Shown here: piece by piece, positions 34,959 through 43,232 of the stretch
Layout: each line of letters starts with the position of its first letter
How positions within the stretch are numbered: the first letter of the stretch is position 1
NCBI RefSeq assembly: GCF_001507435.1
Contig: NZ_LMWH01000243.1
Span: 62,001-126,000, forward strand
Direction: 5' to 3'
From: Streptomyces sp. NRRL F-5122
Lineage (GTDB): Bacteria > Actinomycetota > Actinomycetes > Streptomycetales > Streptomycetaceae
DNA: 64,000 bases
Made by a program: the position numbers and the translations under genes
Notes under the pieces: model-generated
What the model saw: only the letters and a program-made list of their open reading frames with translations
Told to the model about the DNA's origin: nothing
Databases searched by the model: none

Positions 34959-35639
34959 ATGCGTACCCTCATCCGCGCCGGCGCGCTGACCGCCGGCGCT
35001 TCGGCCGTGCTGCTGTTTGCGCCGGCCGCGCACGCCACCGCTCCCGGTGACAACGGCACAGTGAAGATCCACGACGCCAAGACAGGCGAGGAGCTGCGCC
35101 GCAACGAGCCCCACGTCTGCACGTTCTACCTCGACGCCTTCGGCTTCGACGCGGTCCAGCAGGTCGACTGGTACATCGAGGCCTGGGCTCCGACCGCCGA
35201 CACCAAGGGCGAGACCGTCAAGGCCGGCGCCATCACCCTGGATGGCCAGGGTCACGGCCGGACGGCGGACGTGTCGCTGCCCGACGGGCACTACAAGCTG
35301 TTCTGGAACTTCGACGGCGAGAAGGGCGCCGCCAAGCACAAGGTGTTCTGGACCGACTGCAAGGGCTCCGAGGGCGGTGGTGGCGGTACGACGCCGTCCG
35401 CCTCCGTGTCGCCCTCGTCTTCGGACTCGGCAGGTGCGTCGGCCTCGCCGAGTGCTTCGTCCGGCGAGGGCGGTGCCGCCGCGTCGGCCGCCGCATCCCC
35501 GTCCGCGCAGGGCGGCAGCGGCGATCTGGCCGAGACCGGCAGCAGCGCGCCGGTAGGCCTGTTGACGGGCGCTGCGGCGGCGCTCGTGGCCGCGGGCGGT
35601 TACCTGGCGCTGCGGCGCCGCAGGGCCTCCCAGGGCTGA
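34959..35639 (+). CDS. LAETG-type sortase-anchored surface protein
   Basis: This 226-residue exported protein starts at ATG 34959 (MRTLIRAGALTAGASAVLLF, signal cleavage near AHATA). The central domain (CTFYLDAFGFDAVQQVDWYI, then GHGRTADVSLPDGHYKLFW) looks like a small beta-sandwich. A low-complexity Ser/Ala/Pro region of about 60 residues precedes the sorting signal: LAETG at 190-194, a hydrophobic helix and the basic tail RRRRASQG. Class E sortases of Streptomyces recognise LAXTG, so the protein should be covalently attached to peptidoglycan. No sortase gene is in the window. Confidence 0.85.
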   Translation: MRTLIRAGALTAGASAVLLFAPAAHATAPGDNGTVKIHDAKTGEELRRNEPHVCTFYLDAFGFDAVQQVDWYIEAWAPTADTKGETVKAGAITLDGQGHGRTADVSLPDGHYKLFWNFDGEKGAAKHKVFWTDCKGSEGGGGGTTPSASVSPSSSDSAGASASPSASSGEGGAAASAAASPSAQGGSGDLAETGSSAPVGLLTGAAAALVAAGGYLALRRRRASQG

Positions 35640-36187
35640 CGCCCGCCGCGTATGACGGTGCCCGTGCTCGTCACCCGGACGAGTACCGGGGCACCGTCAT
35701 GCACACACACCGCCGCCGGGCAGCGTGAGGGTCGGTCGGGAAGGGGAACGCGCGGCGTCCCGGACTCCTTCGGGACGCCGGCCTTGGGGGACGGGCTGGG
35801 GGAGGGTGAGATGGACGGCGTCGACGGCGTGCGCGAAGGACCAAGGCCGGGCTTCCGGTCGTCGCTCGCGACCACCGCCCGGCGCTTGTTCTTCCTCCAG
35901 CGGGCCAGCCGACGACGGCGCCGCCCCGTCCGCGCGGGCGGCAGGGGCTCGGCGTCGGCGGCGACGTGCGGCCACGGCCATGGCAGTGCTGGACTCCGCC
36001 TCGCCGTCCGGAAGTCTGTCGTGCCACGGACGGAGCCCGCAGGGTCCCGGTGGACCGTTGTGGCCGGTCCGACGCTCGTCGTCGCCGGGGCCGAGCCGCT
36101 GTGGCCGTCGGCGGCGGGCGGGGCGATGTCCGGGGCGTAGGGGTCGCACCCGGGGCACACCAGGGCGCCGTGAGGTGTCGACGGCAT
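35600..36187 (-). pseudogene. Chimeric frame: zinc-site N-terminus fused to transglycosylase tail
   Basis: The frame from ATG 36187 encodes MPSTPHGALVCPGCDPYAPD, then a linker, then a basic stretch LARWRKNKRRAVVA. In related Streptomyces proteins, as I recall them, that stretch leads into a transmembrane helix. Here it runs instead directly into SDDRKPGLGPSRTPSTPSIS and SPSPSPSPKAGVPKES, which is the transglycosylase C-terminal linker (33131-33272). One base is missing in GACCGACC near 35737 relative to that gene, so the last 35 codons are out of frame and overlap the end of the LAETG gene. It appears to be the product of an illegitimate recombination and is probably non-functional. Confidence 0.55.
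35724..35863. repeat. Direct repeat, copy B (partner 33131-33272)
   Basis: Same-orientation copy of the transglycosylase linker-coding DNA; see the chimeric frame. The identity is highest across the block GGACTCCTTCGGGACGCCGG. Confidence 0.85.
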
Positions 36188-37390
36188 GAGGAGAGTAATC
36201 CATCTGCGGTTTTCCGGTCTTCCTGGTTCGATGTGCCGTCGGCCCGCCTGGGCCGCGTTGGTCCTTGGGCGAGGACGGGGACATGCGGACGTACCCGCGC
36301 CGGGGCTCACTGCTACGGCGGCGACCCGCGCCACTCCGGCTGACCAGCCGCAGCGGCTCCGGTGCCGCCGTCCCAATGACGGGCTTGCTGACCCGCGTCC
36401 CGTCCGGGCAGCAATTGCGCTGCCTGGTGGTGCGTGTGTTCCGCGGCGCGTTGAGCTTCGGCGACGACGTCACCCCAATCGCGTATCAGGTCCTCATAGA
36501 TCGGCGGGTGATCGTTGCAGCACGGGCAGACGGCACGGCAAGTCGATTGTGAGCCAGCCGGTTTCACCATGCGACTGCCGTCTGTGCTGGCCAAGATCAT
36601 GTCAATGCAGGGGCCTGTAAGGCTGCCGCGGTGAGCGAGTGAGCCACCGTTGGTGCTCGCGTGTCCGCGGGAGTGCTCACTACGAGGACACGAAAACTCC
36701 TCCTGCATCTTCGAGATGAGTCCTCATCCCGAACGATTTGCTACGCAATTGAGCCATCGGAGTCCTGAGGGCCTACTCGTGTCCGAACGGCAGGGATGCT
36801 CGCTGATCACGAGCAGCAACCGGGCGCCCAGCGACTGGTATCCCGCTTTCCCTCAGCCCCCTTCGACGCCGGATCGCTCCTGGACCGGTTGAATAAGTGC
36901 CCCCGGGTTGGGGGTGGGGTGTGGCTCGAAGAAGGTGCCCGCGACTCCCGGACGCGATCGTGGACGTGCGCATCCATCGCGCCCTGGGCCGGGGTACCAC
37001 CTGCGAAAACAGACACGGCGATGTGGACGTCGCGGCTGTTCAGCGGCTTATCCCAGTGTCGGGACTGGCCGCGCGTCCGGCCTCCAGCAGCACTCCCAGC
37101 CCGGCGGCGTCGGGGGTGGGGTCTGCCGCCAGATCGGGATCGTCGTGGTCGGGGGACCTCCGGCTCTGCGGCACTGCTGAGCGAAATGCGTGCCAAGGCC
37201 CCGCCGTCACTGACCCCCGGGGGCCCGGCCCACTACGGCCGACTTGCCAGTCACCGTCGCCACACTGGCAACGTGCCCCGACATCACCCTGGCCAGCGAA
37301 CCATGCGGTACTCCAGCTTGTGCACGGCGCTCGCGCTGACTTCTGGCATCGCGCCCGTCTCTGCAGCAGGCCTGACGGTCAGTCAGATTT
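36188..37390. other. Stretch without recognisable genes at the right end of the mce segment
   Basis: Frames in both strands have poor third-position bias and no recognisable family. It probably holds decayed DNA between the chimeric frame and the arm repeats of att4. Confidence 0.5.
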
Positions 37391-37430
37391 CGTTCCCACG
37401 GCGTTCCCATTTCTCCGGGAAGTGGGAACG
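37391..37430. promoter_or_regulatory. Arm-type repeat cluster inside att4
   Basis: CGTTCCCA at 37391-37398 and 37402-37409 (11-bp spacing) and TGGGAACG at 37423-37430. This mirrors the cluster at 18588-18635 and supports att3 and att4 as the two ends of one element. Confidence 0.6.
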
Positions 37431-37465
37431 CCGAACTACTTCGCGGCAAAACCGCAGGTCAAGCG

Positions 37466-37509
37466 TGCCCCCGGCAGGATTCGAACCTGCGACACCCGCT
37501 TTAGGAGAG
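37466..37509 (+). repeat. att4: exact 44-bp copy of the tRNA-Arg(CCT) 3' end
   Basis: Identical to 52401-52444. It is the junction between the mce-bearing segment on its left and the AICE on its right. Confidence 0.92.
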
Positions 37510-37611
37510 AGGCTGGGTGATCTGCGGGCTGAGCTGCGGCTTCGCCAGCCGACGCAGCGGCGGCTACTGGACTGCGAAACACCGGCGTTGACCGCAGCTG
37601 ACCCCTGCATC

Positions 37612-37629
37612 TGGCACGGTTGTGGCACG
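37612..37629. promoter_or_regulatory. AICE arm-type repeats, left end
   Basis: TGGCACG at 37612-37618 and 37623-37629, spacing 11 bp, matched at the other end of the element at 52322 and 52333. Probable arm sites for the AICE integrase. No gene is recognised from 37510 to 38039. Confidence 0.6.
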
Positions 37630-38039
37630 ACCCTCAGCCGACGACAGTCAGCCACGACGGCGGGCGCGCCGACCTACCAGGCGCGCGTGTGTCTCGCTGT
37701 ACCCCCCCCGACATCACCATGCTGCCAATCCCGTCGACTAGAGCAAGCCACGGCGGCCGGCACGTGCACGGGTCGGAGCCCGACCGAGGTGACGCGTTCG
37801 TCATGTCGTTCGCCGCGGAGTGGTTGAGAACTACCGCAGTGCACTCTCAGGCCCGACATGACCAGATCACCGGCCAGGGAGCGGCCCGGGCGGCCTCCCG
37901 GTACGGATGCACCATCGGCGGCGGGGGAGCCCCCAGTACCCGTTGGCGGCGGAAGTCGCGAACCGCGCACCTTCATAGCGCTGCCCTGCGATCATCTACC
38001 TGTTCCCGAGCGAGCGAACATGAGGGCCGGAGGAGAACC

Positions 38040-38273
38040 ATGGCGTGGGATTACGCGGAACTGGCCAAGGAAGCCAGCAAACGGGGCGGACCCCTCGCGT
38101 TGAAGTGTTTCTACACCGGGCGGGGCGTCATCATCGGCAGCGTCATCACCGCCGCCACCATCGCCGGGACCGTGGCCCACGACAAGCGGAGTAAGCGCCG
38201 CGCCGCCGTTGCCGAGACCTCGGCCGAAAGCACGCCGGCCCCCGGCGACGCCCCGGCGACCGCGCGCAGCTGA
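38040..38273 (+). CDS. Small membrane-associated hypothetical protein
   Basis: This 77-residue protein starts at ATG 38040 after an excellent ribosome-binding site (GGAGGAGAA). It begins MAWDYAELAKEASKRGGPLA, has one hydrophobic helix (GVIIGSVITAATIAGTVAH) and a basic then acidic C-terminus. The N-terminal MxWDYAELxK pattern is one I have seen on small Streptomyces proteins of unknown function. Between 38274 and the next operon only a 30-codon frame from GTG 38331 (VDEYAPGGQVPPTTVADLNA) is visible, probably a fragment. Confidence 0.65.
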   Translation: MAWDYAELAKEASKRGGPLALKCFYTGRGVIIGSVITAATIAGTVAHDKRSKRRAAVAETSAESTPAPGDAPATARS

Positions 38274-38611
38274 TCCCCGGGCTTCGGATAGGGCCGCATG
38301 CTGCTCGTCACCCGAGGAGGAAGAGCCCGTGGACGAGTACGCACCCGGCGGCCAAGTGCCGCCCACCACCGTGGCGGACCTCAACGCCCGTGTGGTCTTC
38401 ATGCCGCTCGGCTACGGGTAGGGGCCGATGTCTTCCCGGCTGATGACGGCCGCAGGGAGGGCGTCATCCCCGGATGGCCGGCGGGCCCTGCTTACGGAAC
38501 ATCTCTCGTAGCTCCTCGCCGCTTTTGGACTATGTCTGGCGCACTGAACGTTGCCCGCCGTACGGTGTGCCTCTGCGTTGCATGGCTAGTGCACACGGTA
38601 ATAGGGGGCGC

Positions 38612-39862
38612 GTGATCAATCCTGCCGAGAGCCCGTCGCGGAAAGCTCTTAGTGCTGAGAATAGCGAACCAGCTCTCGTAGCGCTCGGCTCGACGGTGTC
38701 ACCCGATATGAGTGGGAGCGTCACCTTCGGCAAATACCGTTACCAAGCTAAAGTTGCCGCCTTGCTCTGGATCTCATGTTTGCAGCAGGATGGACCTATA
38801 GCCGTTGTCTGCGAACACGTTGACGACTTGGTTCTAGTCTGGGAGCAGAGGCTTGAGTTCCGACAGGTCAAGACTCGAATTCCCGGCAGAGCCAGCTGGA
38901 CATTCAATGAGGTCTGCAAAGACGGTGGCGGCGTCGACTCGCTCATCCGCTCGCGGATCGCTTTCAATGGGCGTTCCGAAGGATCGGAAGTACGAGATAG
39001 TTACTCGCTTTGGCTCGAAGGTGCAGCCTCACTTAAAGAGCCCACAGCAGGATTCTTTGCCCGTCCCAGTTCCATATCGGGTAATTATAAAAGGAAAGTA
39101 GTCGCGCTCGCTAAAGCGGTAGCTAAGGATCAGAAGAAGGATATTTCCGACGCCGAGATATCCGCATTCCTCGACGCTCTGGTAATCTTGCCCAACCGAG
39201 TCAATGAGCAAGACATTGATAATATGGTACTTGCGGCATTGGCCAGGGCCTTGCCTAATACCAGAGTCGTTCATGTTCTAAGCGCTCTGGAGACAATTTT
39301 GCAGAGAGCCGAGGATGCGCAAGAAGGCACACTTGTTACGCGCGAGGCGCAGGAATTCATGAGGGCTGTGGGGTTGGCTCCCGCGAACGAGCCCAGCCCA
39401 TTGGAACGTCAGACCCTCACCAAAGCTGAGCTGATCGATATACTGCCTGACGACCCTGTACTTGGTCATGCTCACCTAAGCGCACTTCTGACCTCCGGAA
39501 AGCCGATTTCTAATCTGCGCAGAAAGCTCATGCTTGCTTGCGCGAGCCAGGAAGTGCAGATCGAGGCAGCGGCTCTTCAGTCAACTGCAGATTCTCGAAG
39601 GCTCGAACTTCTTGCTTCCTCGATCACTGCCGAAGAATCTTTGGCCGCTCTTGCTGAGGAGCTACTCGATCACGGCAGAACCGTTGCGATGCGGCATGCT
39701 AACCACACGACACCCGGACAGCAGGTGTTCATCGATCTCAAGCTTGATCGAATGATGCTAAAGCAGCTTGACGTCGACAATCTTTTTACCGACCGGCACG
39801 GCCAACTCGGATACCTTTGCTGCCTATCAGACGAGTGTGAATACTCATGGAGAGCGTCATGA
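38612..39862 (+). CDS. ABC-3C system effector: DUF4297-like nuclease
   Basis: This first gene of a three-gene operon encodes about 416 residues from GTG 38612 (GGGGG just upstream); ATG 38582 and ATG 38705-38711 region are alternatives. The N-terminus matches the DUF4297/Cap4-like PD-(D/E)XK nuclease pattern: GKYRYQAKVAALLWISCL at 40-57 (the YxYQ helix), Glu68 and Asp71/72 in CEHVDDLVLVWEQR, and the LEFRQVKTR strand (81-89) with Gln85 and Lys87. The C-terminal two thirds are helical with no known enzyme motif, as in ABC-3C C-terminal domains. Base composition is visibly less GC-rich than its neighbours. It overlaps the next gene by ATGA. Inferred role: DNA cleavage on signal from the ATPase. 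Confidence 0.75.
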   Translation: MINPAESPSRKALSAENSEPALVALGSTVSPDMSGSVTFGKYRYQAKVAALLWISCLQQDGPIAVVCEHVDDLVLVWEQRLEFRQVKTRIPGRASWTFNEVCKDGGGVDSLIRSRIAFNGRSEGSEVRDSYSLWLEGAASLKEPTAGFFARPSSISGNYKRKVVALAKAVAKDQKKDISDAEISAFLDALVILPNRVNEQDIDNMVLAALARALPNTRVVHVLSALETILQRAEDAQEGTLVTREAQEFMRAVGLAPANEPSPLERQTLTKAELIDILPDDPVLGHAHLSALLTSGKPISNLRRKLMLACASQEVQIEAAALQSTADSRRLELLASSITAEESLAALAEELLDHGRTVAMRHANHTTPGQQVFIDLKLDRMMLKQLDVDNLFTDRHGQLGYLCCLSDECEYSWRAS

Positions 39863-40437
39863 GTGCCGTAGGCCTGGAGGCTCGTCGCGCTCGTCGCGTT
39901 GCAGCGGAAAGAGAGAAGTACCGTCCTTCCGCTGAGGGGGCCGCTCGACTCCTCTTGCTGATCGACACGTTCAGCCGGCAGAAGGGAACGCAGGCACATC
40001 TCGAAGGACGCACAAAGCTAGCTAAGCTGGACTTTTTTCTGCGATACCCTGAGCGACTTGCCGTAGCGTTGCAGAGCAAGGGTGTTAACCCAGAGACTAT
40101 TGCTACGGCTACCGAGGAGGAAGTCCCGATCGATGAACGGATGGTCCGCTATCGGTATGGCCCTTGGGATCCCGCCTATTATTCCCTGCTGGGGAGCCTC
40201 ATCGGCCGGGGCCTGATCGAGGTAGTATCCGTTAATTCGCGTGGACACGGCTACAGGAGTACTCCCCAAGGGGCAGCTTTAGTCGAGCGACTTCTAGAAG
40301 ATGAGTCTTGGAGTGAGTATCAAGAACGCTCATTGCTCTTGAGACGTCACTTCGACCTCACAGGCGAGAGGCTGAAGAAACTCATCTATTCCCTGTTTCC
40401 GGATATTACCGGGTCGTCTTGGGGGGAAAGTATTTAA
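39859..40437 (+). CDS. ABC-3C system middle component, winged-helix-like
   Basis: This 192-residue protein starts at ATG 39859, with GGAGAG five bases before and a four-base overlap with the nuclease stop; the ATG at 39847 is less well placed. It reads LLLIDTFSRQKGTQAHLEGR, then KLAKLDFFLRYPERL, then MVRYRYGPWDPAYYSLLGSL and GRGLIEVVSVNSRGHGYRST. This helix-strand layout with a final wing is that of the ABC-3C middle components, which link the ATPase to the effector. It has no catalytic motif. It ends in TAATG with the ATPase start, so all three genes are translationally coupled. Confidence 0.72.
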   Translation: MSAVGLEARRARRVAAEREKYRPSAEGAARLLLLIDTFSRQKGTQAHLEGRTKLAKLDFFLRYPERLAVALQSKGVNPETIATATEEEVPIDERMVRYRYGPWDPAYYSLLGSLIGRGLIEVVSVNSRGHGYRSTPQGAALVERLLEDESWSEYQERSLLLRRHFDLTGERLKKLIYSLFPDITGSSWGESI

Positions 40438-42326
40438 TGGCTAAGCAAAACCACTTGCTTCAGATCGACTATGTGAGGCTGGTCGGTGGAGGCAGAGAAG
40501 TAAATTTCAATCCTGATCTCAGCATTGTGCAGGGCGAGATCGCAACAGGAAAATCAACTCTGCTGCGACTCATGCGCGGGTTTCTGGGAGCCTTGCCGAA
40601 GAGCATGCCTCCTGAAGTCAACTACGTGAGTGCTATTACCGGTCAGGTCCATACTGGCGCAGCCGAGTGGCTCATTTCTCGACCTCGTGTAACCACGCCG
40701 ACAGCGAAGGTGGATATTGTCGGCGCGAATAGCGCATATAGACTTCCCGCCGTAAAGAACGATGGAACGGCCGATAAGACCTACTCGCAATGGCTCCTTG
40801 AACAGATCGGGTTGCCCGTCGTTGATGTTCCAACGTCACGATCGCGCCCCGAATCCAGTGAGTACGTACCGGTTACTATCAACGACTGGTTGAACTACTC
40901 GATGGTCCCGGGTGCTGAGATCGACAACATGGTATTCGGTCATCGAGACCCTTTCAGGAACATCAAGCGCCGGTACGTTTTCGAGATTGCCTTCGGTCTC
41001 TACGACACCGAAATGGCGCGGCTGCAAGCTGAGCTTAAGGACGTTGAGAGTCGAATCAACTTCCTTTCTCAACAAAGCGCGGCATTTGACAGGCTGATGC
41101 GTGGAACGATGCTCGGCGATCGCAGGGAGTTGGAAGCGCGGCTGACCACGCTGAGGGAAGAAGCTGCTGAGCTGGAGTCTGAGGCTTACGACACTGCGAA
41201 TGGTCTCCACACAAGCTTGGGTACGGAGAGCTTGCGCGATACCGTAATTCGGCTTGAAGACTCGTGTGGCACCTTGACGGAAGAAAAAGATGCCGTCGAG
41301 CGACAGCTAGGCGACCTTGAGCAGTTGAGGATCCAGCTTCACTCACAGGTAGTCAAGCTATCTCGTGCCATCGTGGCCGAAGATAACCTGTTGGACTTTG
41401 ATTTCATCGTGTGTCCACGCTGCGGACAAGACTTGCCATCAGCGCATGAGCAGGATCACGATCACTGTCGCTTGTGTACCCAGCCCTTGACTGACCAGAG
41501 TGATCGGCGGGCCGCTCTGATCAAGGAGCAAGGACGAGTTCAGGCGCAAATTTCTGAAATTTCTGAGGTGCAGGGATTTCGTCAGGCAGAACTTGCTGCC
41601 ATTGAGCAGGCTCTGGCGCAGCGGCAAGCGGAGCTGGAGGCGGCGGTAGCTGAGCTAGATTTCAGAACACGCGCGTTCGTCAGTAGCCGTGGTGACGAAC
41701 TTAGTGAGCGTAGCGCTCGGCGTGCCCGAAACGTCGAGGAGCAGGCGCGCATTCAAGAATACCTGGAGATTCTCGCTCGTCGTTCTAGCATCATGGATGA
41801 TGCGCGAAGTCTGCAAGATCTGAAAGATTCAATCACTGCCGATCTAGCGGGTCGCGACAACTCATCTGTTGCTGAGGACAATTTGGATGCTCTTGAAGAG
41901 CGATTCGAGGAATACCTAGCTCAGTTGGAGCCACCTCAGATCGGCGGAGCCGGCCTTGGGGTGAAGATCGACAAGCGAAACTTTCTTCCTATTGTCGGCG
42001 GGCGTTCCTTCGACGAAATCTCCAGTCAAGGGATGCAAGTGCTCGTAAATATCGCCTATTCTTTGGCCGTTCATACCGTTTGTATTGATCGAGGCCTCCC
42101 TATGGCGGGACTCCTAGTTCTTGATGGAATTAGTAGTAATACCGGTCGTGAGGGGTGGGATGCGCGAAGGGAAGATAACGCATTTCGTCTACTTGCCGAA
42201 ATGGCGGAACGCTACCGAGATAAGTTGCAGATCATTGCGATCGACAACGATGCCCCGAAGTTCTTGGAGGAGAAGGTTGTACTTCGCTTGTCGGCGGATG
42301 ATCGCCTGATTCGGATTGCGTCATAG
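40437..42326 (+). CDS. ABC-3C system ATPase, Rad50-like with zinc ribbon
   Basis: This 629-residue SMC/Rad50-type ABC ATPase starts at ATG 40437 (GGGGGGAAAG upstream). Walker A is GEIATGKST at 33-41. Two coiled-coil arms (190-310 and 355-500) flank a zinc ribbon with Cys326, Cys329, Cys344 and Cys347 (CPRCGQ and CRLC). The C-terminal lobe has a signature SFDEISSQGMQVLVNIAYSL at 524-543 and a Walker B strand GLLVLD ending at Asp563. The next residue is Gly564 where most ABC ATPases have the catalytic Glu. Size and ribbon position fit the ABC-3C family rather than true Rad50 or RecN. Inferred role: sensing or tracking DNA and licensing the nuclease. Confidence 0.82.
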   Translation: MAKQNHLLQIDYVRLVGGGREVNFNPDLSIVQGEIATGKSTLLRLMRGFLGALPKSMPPEVNYVSAITGQVHTGAAEWLISRPRVTTPTAKVDIVGANSAYRLPAVKNDGTADKTYSQWLLEQIGLPVVDVPTSRSRPESSEYVPVTINDWLNYSMVPGAEIDNMVFGHRDPFRNIKRRYVFEIAFGLYDTEMARLQAELKDVESRINFLSQQSAAFDRLMRGTMLGDRRELEARLTTLREEAAELESEAYDTANGLHTSLGTESLRDTVIRLEDSCGTLTEEKDAVERQLGDLEQLRIQLHSQVVKLSRAIVAEDNLLDFDFIVCPRCGQDLPSAHEQDHDHCRLCTQPLTDQSDRRAALIKEQGRVQAQISEISEVQGFRQAELAAIEQALAQRQAELEAAVAELDFRTRAFVSSRGDELSERSARRARNVEEQARIQEYLEILARRSSIMDDARSLQDLKDSITADLAGRDNSSVAEDNLDALEERFEEYLAQLEPPQIGGAGLGVKIDKRNFLPIVGGRSFDEISSQGMQVLVNIAYSLAVHTVCIDRGLPMAGLLVLDGISSNTGREGWDARREDNAFRLLAEMAERYRDKLQIIAIDNDAPKFLEEKVVLRLSADDRLIRIAS

Positions 42327-42576
42327 TGTCAGTGCCTGCTCATCAGGCCTGGATTGGCCGGCGTAAGCGGTCGGTGGAGTCTCAATGACCGAGTTGAAGG
42401 GACGGGTCCCTGACCTGCGGCCGTGCAATCGATCAACGCTGCGACCTGCGACTTAGCCGTCGGTGGTTGTCAACGTGGGCCGTCGTTGAGCACCGTCCGA
42501 CGGCCCCAGGACGGCCCGGCGGGCGCATCGTGGCAAAAGAGCCACACGGTTGGTTCCAACCCGACATGCTTGGCTC

Positions 42577-42858
42577 ATGACTCGCCGTAATGCCACCCAA
42601 GATTTCATGGCGCACAACCAAGCCATGATGCACACGTACTGCCACCAGTTGGCCGCGACCTGGTTCGAGTTGCACCCGGAAGCCACGGCGAGTGAGCTGG
42701 TGGCCTTCCTGAAGGATGAGGCGCACAAGGCGCAGACGGTCGCCGCTGAGGTCTATGTCGCCAAGGAGGGCATGACCATGGACGAGGCCATGGAGTTTCA
42801 GGTGCGCCACTACGATTACCGAGACTTGATGCGCCGAGAGCTGTCCATGAACGACTGA
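42577..42858 (+). CDS. Small hypothetical protein in AICE cargo
   Basis: This 93-residue soluble, helical protein starts MTRRNATQDFMAHNQAMMHT at ATG 42577; the frame extends back to 42550 without a better start. Its C-terminal half (EGMTMDEAMEFQVRHYDYRD) is strongly charged. No family is recognised. It follows the ABC-3C operon by 250 bp and returns to normal Streptomyces base composition, so it is probably not part of that system. Confidence 0.55.
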   Translation: MTRRNATQDFMAHNQAMMHTYCHQLAATWFELHPEATASELVAFLKDEAHKAQTVAAEVYVAKEGMTMDEAMEFQVRHYDYRDLMRRELSMND

Positions 42859-42882
42859 GGTCGGCGGAGCTGCTTTGGGCTG

Positions 42883-42943
42883 GAGCTGCTTTGGGGCGAG
42901 TGATCATGGCCCCGTAAGCCTGCGGCGCGTCGAGCAGTCTGGG
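42883..42943 (+). repeat. Dispersed repeat, copy 2 (partner at 15339-15400)
   Basis: Shares GAGCTGC, TGGGGCGAGTGAT, GTAAGC and AGTCTG-GGAC blocks in order with 15339-15400 near the decayed deaminase gene. Confidence 0.55.
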
Positions 42944-43000
42944 GACCTGCCCGGTGAAGCCACGACGTGTTCTGACTTCCTGCCCGTGTGCCTGCCTCTT

Positions 43001-43078
43001 GGGCGGGAGCGGGCGGCCGGCGGTGCCGAGCGGGGCGGAGACATGAGCGCGGGCGCCGCCGGCCGCCCGCGCCCGCCC
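43001..43078. repeat. 27-bp near-perfect inverted repeat inside the AICE
   Basis: Left arm 43001-43027 and right arm 43052-43078 pair at 25 of 27 positions across a 24-nt loop. The flanks (CGTGTTCTGACTTC before, GGAGCGAAGCGACGA after) recur without the hairpin at 11894-11953. In a rolling-circle-type element such a structure could be a single-strand origin or transfer locus, but it may also be a strong terminator. The gap 42859-43232 contains only this and the dispersed repeat. Confidence 0.7.
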
Positions 43079-43232
43079 GGAGGAGCGAAGCGACGACGGG
43101 TGCTTGAACCAGTAGAGAAAGTTGTAACTCAGTCGGTTGGATGGTCCTGATCTTGCATGACTCGCCTCGTGGGCCGCTGCTGTGTCGGCGGCGGTTGGTG
43201 TGTCGTCGGCAGTCGTGGATGTGGGGAGTGTC

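Larger units (their letters stand above)
18428..37509. mobile_element. Putative cis-mobilizable element carrying the mce operon (att3-att4)
   Basis: The segment lies between two identical 44-bp tRNA-derived direct repeats. Inside each end there is the same trio of 8-mers: two CGTTCCCA copies 11 bp apart and one TGGGAACG. They are at 18588, 18599 and 18628 on the left, and 37391, 37402 and 37423 on the right. Integrase arm sites have such a layout. No integrase, excisionase, replication or transfer gene is present. The element would therefore need a helper integrase, as cis-mobilizable elements do. Cargo: sialidase-like protein, Mce-associated proteins, mceF-A, yrbE pair, ATPase, sigma factor, transglycosylase and a sortase substrate. 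Confidence 0.55.

Noticed and set aside
38460..38540. Minus-strand peptide SGEELREMFRKQGPPAIRG before a stop
   Set aside because: It looks like a gene end but is cut by an in-frame stop right upstream, leaving too little to name.
38474..38611. Longer N-terminus for the DUF4297-like nuclease
   Set aside because: Sequence before 38612 has no ribosome-binding site or domain similarity; ATG 38582 remains possible but is less well supported.
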